Below are positions 61,609-64,000 of a stretch of DNA of 64,000 nucleotides, one piece after another (positions within the stretch are counted from its first letter, which is position 1; every line of letters starts with the position of its first letter). Below the pieces are notes generated by a model. That model was not told the DNA's origin. It searched no databases and saw only the letters and a list, made by a program, of their open reading frames with translations. The translations under genes and the position numbers were made by a program. Origin of the DNA: Hallerella sp964587155. GTDB taxonomy: Bacteria; Fibrobacterota; Fibrobacteria; Fibrobacterales; Fibrobacteraceae. The stretch is taken from assembly GCA_964587155.1 (NCBI GenBank), contig CAZPKF010000007.1:62001-126000 (forward strand), given 5' to 3'.

Positions 61609-61718
61609 AGGTTAAATATAGAAAAGAAAAAGACGCTGGCGGCTGGCGTTGTCCGCGGGCGCTGTTTGGGGTGCTTGATTGAATTTGAAGTGAAAATATG
61701 AAAAAAAATTAAAACGTA

Positions 61719-61753
61719 TTGACAAACTGTTTTTTTTTTTACTTTTTAGAATG
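61719..61753 (+). promoter_or_regulatory. TTGACA box followed by an 11-base T run ahead of the SPOR lipoprotein
   Basis: A perfect -35 (61719-61724) is followed by AACTG, eleven T (61730-61740) and ACTTTTTAGAATG. The best -10 candidate, TAGAAT at 61748-61753, is 23 bp away, so the spacing is too long unless the T run shrinks. Promoter activity is uncertain. Confidence 0.35.
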
Positions 61754-63214
61754 AAAAAAATGAAATTTAGAATGGTGTGTGATAATAATACGATTAGTTT
61801 GATTTTTTTTCGCGACGGGATTCGCGTAATCATTTGTACAATTTTCTTTTTGGGTATTTTTGTCGGCTGCATTGAAGTCGAAAAGGTCTCGGAGAAAAAG
61901 CCTTATGCCGTCTCGGTCAAAAAAGAACGCTCCTATTATCAGGCGCAAAAGATAGTCGAACATTTGTCCGACTTGGGAATCCCTTCCTATGTGGTGGAAA
62001 AAGGCGTGGACAAGGACAGGTATTACCATGTCGTGACGAAATCCTTTCGGACCGAGGGCGAAGCCAAAAAATTTCGAGAACTTCTTGCTTCCAAGGAAAT
62101 GGAAAAAGGCGAGATATTTTCTTTCGACGACTTGTCCGAGGAGGAACGGAAAAATCTGGCAAATCGGAAAATCTATATGCAAGAGGAACGCAAACGCATT
62201 CCTGCTGAAACCCCGGATGTTCCCCGGTCTATCTTGTTCACGATTCGAAAAGTTCCCGCTTCAAACGCATTCTACATCGGCAGGATGAATTTGGTCAATT
62301 TGGGCATGACGGATAAGGGGAAGATTTATTCTCTCGACCTTTCAACGGATTTGCCCCGCGGCGTGAAGCTTTCCTATTTTGCCGAACACGGGAACGCCTT
62401 TGCCGAAATCCGGCTGGTCGATAATCTGTACGGCGACCAGGTGACGTTTGAAATTTTGAATCTGAAATCTGGCGAGAGTGTCGAGGATCTCGCTTCCGAA
62501 ATTGCGGACAATATTTTGGCTACTGGCGAGTATGCTGTAGAAGAGAAAATTCCGTATTTTGTTGCTTCATACGATAGGCTTGGCGGCTACCGCGTAACGA
62601 TTGAAGTTCCCGCAACCAAAAAAATCGCGGCCAAACGGCGGAGCTATACCATCGTGGGAGACCGTTCAAACGAATATCTTTTCATTGTGCAAGATGCCGG
62701 ACGGGATGATCCGGAGAGAATCGCACGGCTGCTTTCTCAAATCGGCAAGTCGAACGGGCTTGAAGATTACGACGAGTTCTGGAATTCCTTCTACTTGATT
62801 CCGAAAAATCTGGAGGGGGACATTTTCATCGCTTATGCTAGCGAAAAAATGGGACCCTCTTATGCGCGAAATAAAGGCAACACTCTTTGGGCGAAGCGGA
62901 TAATTGGGCACTGGACTTACAGTATGTATTTTTACGCTCCGGAGAAAGGCGTTTGGAATTATACGGCTTTTGATCTTCTAACCGAACCGTATTGCGGAAA
63001 AACGTGGGAAATCTATTCGAAGCAAGTATGGAATGCCGGACTGAATTTTTGCGGGACTCGGGGACACGCCATCAAGAATTGGTGGGGTGAGGTTAATGAA
63101 TTGAATTACAGGTTCGACCGCTATGTTTTGACCATCAATCCACGTTCGGGAAATTTTACGCAAAGTTCTTTGATTTCAAGGGCGGAACGCTTCCAGTACG
63201 CCTGTGGAAAATAA
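61751..63214 (+). CDS. SPOR-domain lipoprotein
   Basis: 487 residues from 61751; a second ATG at 61760 is possible. The lipobox IFVGC follows a long hydrophobic stretch (about 25-40). The next region (about 48-112) resembles a SPOR domain: KKPYAVSVKKERSYYQAQKI, VEHLSDLGIPSYVVEK, then YYHVVTKSFRTEGEAKKFRE. Such domains bind denuded septal peptidoglycan. The remaining 370 residues are unrecognised and contain beta-rich parts and five cysteines near the end. No strong Shine-Dalgarno is visible. A membrane protein gene follows 39 bases downstream. Confidence 0.75.
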   Translation: MKKMKFRMVCDNNTISLIFFRDGIRVIICTIFFLGIFVGCIEVEKVSEKKPYAVSVKKERSYYQAQKIVEHLSDLGIPSYVVEKGVDKDRYYHVVTKSFRTEGEAKKFRELLASKEMEKGEIFSFDDLSEEERKNLANRKIYMQEERKRIPAETPDVPRSILFTIRKVPASNAFYIGRMNLVNLGMTDKGKIYSLDLSTDLPRGVKLSYFAEHGNAFAEIRLVDNLYGDQVTFEILNLKSGESVEDLASEIADNILATGEYAVEEKIPYFVASYDRLGGYRVTIEVPATKKIAAKRRSYTIVGDRSNEYLFIVQDAGRDDPERIARLLSQIGKSNGLEDYDEFWNSFYLIPKNLEGDIFIAYASEKMGPSYARNKGNTLWAKRIIGHWTYSMYFYAPEKGVWNYTAFDLLTEPYCGKTWEIYSKQVWNAGLNFCGTRGHAIKNWWGEVNELNYRFDRYVLTINPRSGNFTQSSLISRAERFQYACGK

Positions 63215-63253
63215 CGAAATGATTTTTACACATTCATCAACAAGAGGAAAAAA

Positions 63254-64000
63254 ATGAAAAACATTCTCACATTTTTACAAAAAATTCCATCAGCACTTAA
63301 AAAGTGGCTCGCTAAGCCGATGCCAATGCTTGAAAAGGTCGAAGAAGGCTATCACTTTCCTTTTTCGCACCTGTTTTTTTCCATCATTTCATGGGTTGGA
63401 ATCCTTGCGATTTGTGTTGGATTCTTCATTTTCCTATACTCCATTTTCCCCGTATTTGAGCGTTCCGTGGATGAACCGGAATTGCTTTCGCAGAGAGAGA
63501 TTACCGCGGAAGAAGTCTTGTCTTGTGCAAAACCTGTACAATCCAAAATAAAAAAGCGAACAACGTCTCATACCAGCCCGACGTCTAATACCAACACCGC
63601 ATACCCGGAATCGGAGTCTTGCACAAGGCCTCAAATTTCGCTTGCCAATTTGGCTTCGGCTCTTCCCAGTGTTACTTTTTCCAAAAAAGGACGCAAGAAT
63701 ATTTGCGATAAAAGCGAAGGCTATTATGAATATGGGGACTGGGGCGATTTTATCTATCCTAGTCGGTGCTATGAATATGGCGATGTTGATTCCAAGTTTT
63801 CCGAAAATGTGCGGTCAAAAATGCAGCAATGGTTCCCGTGCGACAGCGCTGTTCAGCAGGAAATCGTCAATAAGCTGGCTTCGCACTTGATGTTCTATGC
63901 GGAAAAATCCCGCCTGCAAATATTCGAGACATCCATCAATTGGATTGGACGTGCGGAGGACATGAACGCCGTGACGGAAACCTTTGAAATCTTTGCTGCG
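63254..64000 (+). CDS. Membrane-anchored cysteine-containing protein, 3' end outside window
   Basis: The open frame runs 249 codons to the window end without a stop. ATG at 63254 follows AAGAGGAAAAA. After a short cytoplasmic start comes one membrane segment (about 42-66, FFSIISWVGILAICVGFFIF). The extracytoplasmic part is rich in Ser, Thr and Pro (about 95-120) and contains several cysteines (SCAKPVQ, ESCTRP, NICDKSEG, SRCYEYG, WFPCDSA). I recognise no family. It lies just after the SPOR lipoprotein gene and probably shares its transcript. Confidence 0.8.
   Translation, partial: MKNILTFLQKIPSALKKWLAKPMPMLEKVEEGYHFPFSHLFFSIISWVGILAICVGFFIFLYSIFPVFERSVDEPELLSQREITAEEVLSCAKPVQSKIKKRTTSHTSPTSNTNTAYPESESCTRPQISLANLASALPSVTFSKKGRKNICDKSEGYYEYGDWGDFIYPSRCYEYGDVDSKFSENVRSKMQQWFPCDSAVQQEIVNKLASHLMFYAEKSRLQIFETSINWIGRAEDMNAVTETFEIFAA

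Overview
The window looks like a chromosome segment of Fibrobacter or a close relative (phylum Fibrobacterota). The lineage markers are protein families typical of that group: a lipoprotein with a C-terminal Fib_succ_major paralogous domain behind a poly-serine linker (11351-12268), a 1453-residue protein with a fibro-slime domain (40586-44947), many lipoproteins and outer-membrane barrels, and FlgD-like C-terminal domains next to a PorV-like barrel, which suggests a type IX-like secretion route. Fermentation by pyruvate formate-lyase (pflB-pflA) fits a gut anaerobe. The assignment rests on gene content only.

Layout. 1-3282: 3' part of gltB, then a GAF/sigma-54 activator. 3283-4089: remains of a frameshifted secreted-protein gene on the minus strand and a structured rpsB leader. 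4090-9800: the rpsB-tsf-pyrH-frr-uppS-cdsA-dxr run. 9810-12268 (minus): Fib_succ lipoprotein, ispD, nnrD. 12309-13939: a Gfo/Idh oxidoreductase and a convergent prepilin peptidase. 14013-19741: a 1767-residue multi-Ig lipoprotein and a small DUF6941-like partner. 19730-21012: Sfp-type phosphopantetheinyl transferase, a small lipoprotein and tRNA-Val(GAC). 21129-28636 (minus): a four-gene envelope cluster (pseudo-nucleotidyltransferase, TPM, LPP20-like, DUF6175-like lipoprotein), dinB, uvrC and a DUF6588-like barrel. 29016-33232: inositol monophosphatase, Na+ symporter, LytTR regulator, diguanylate cyclase. 33229-36490 (minus): LolA-like protein, FlgD-tailed secreted propeller, PorV-like barrel. 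36589-40155: outer-membrane barrel plus OpgC-like acyltransferase, and a PEGA protein. 40586-49294: the fibro-slime protein and a very large helicase/nuclease-like protein. 49579-54200: gluQ, a FecR protein, a small conserved protein, ybeY and a CNNM/CorC protein. 54379-57379: pflB-pflA. 57728-61608 (minus): yebC, amidase, smpB, HU, obg. 61751-64000: a SPOR lipoprotein and a membrane-anchored cysteine-containing protein cut by the window end.

The most unusual items are these. The 1355-residue DUF4011/helicase/DUF3320 protein keeps its whole architecture but has lost Walker A, Walker B and the nuclease aspartate, so it looks like an intact pseudoenzyme of a defence-related family. A dispersed intergenic repeat of about 130 bp occurs in three copies in both orientations. 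A minus-strand gene upstream of rpsB is decayed but still readable. The four-gene lipoprotein/TPM/pseudo-nucleotidyltransferase operon has no described function that I know of. A poly-T tract lies just after a TTGACA box ahead of the SPOR lipoprotein.
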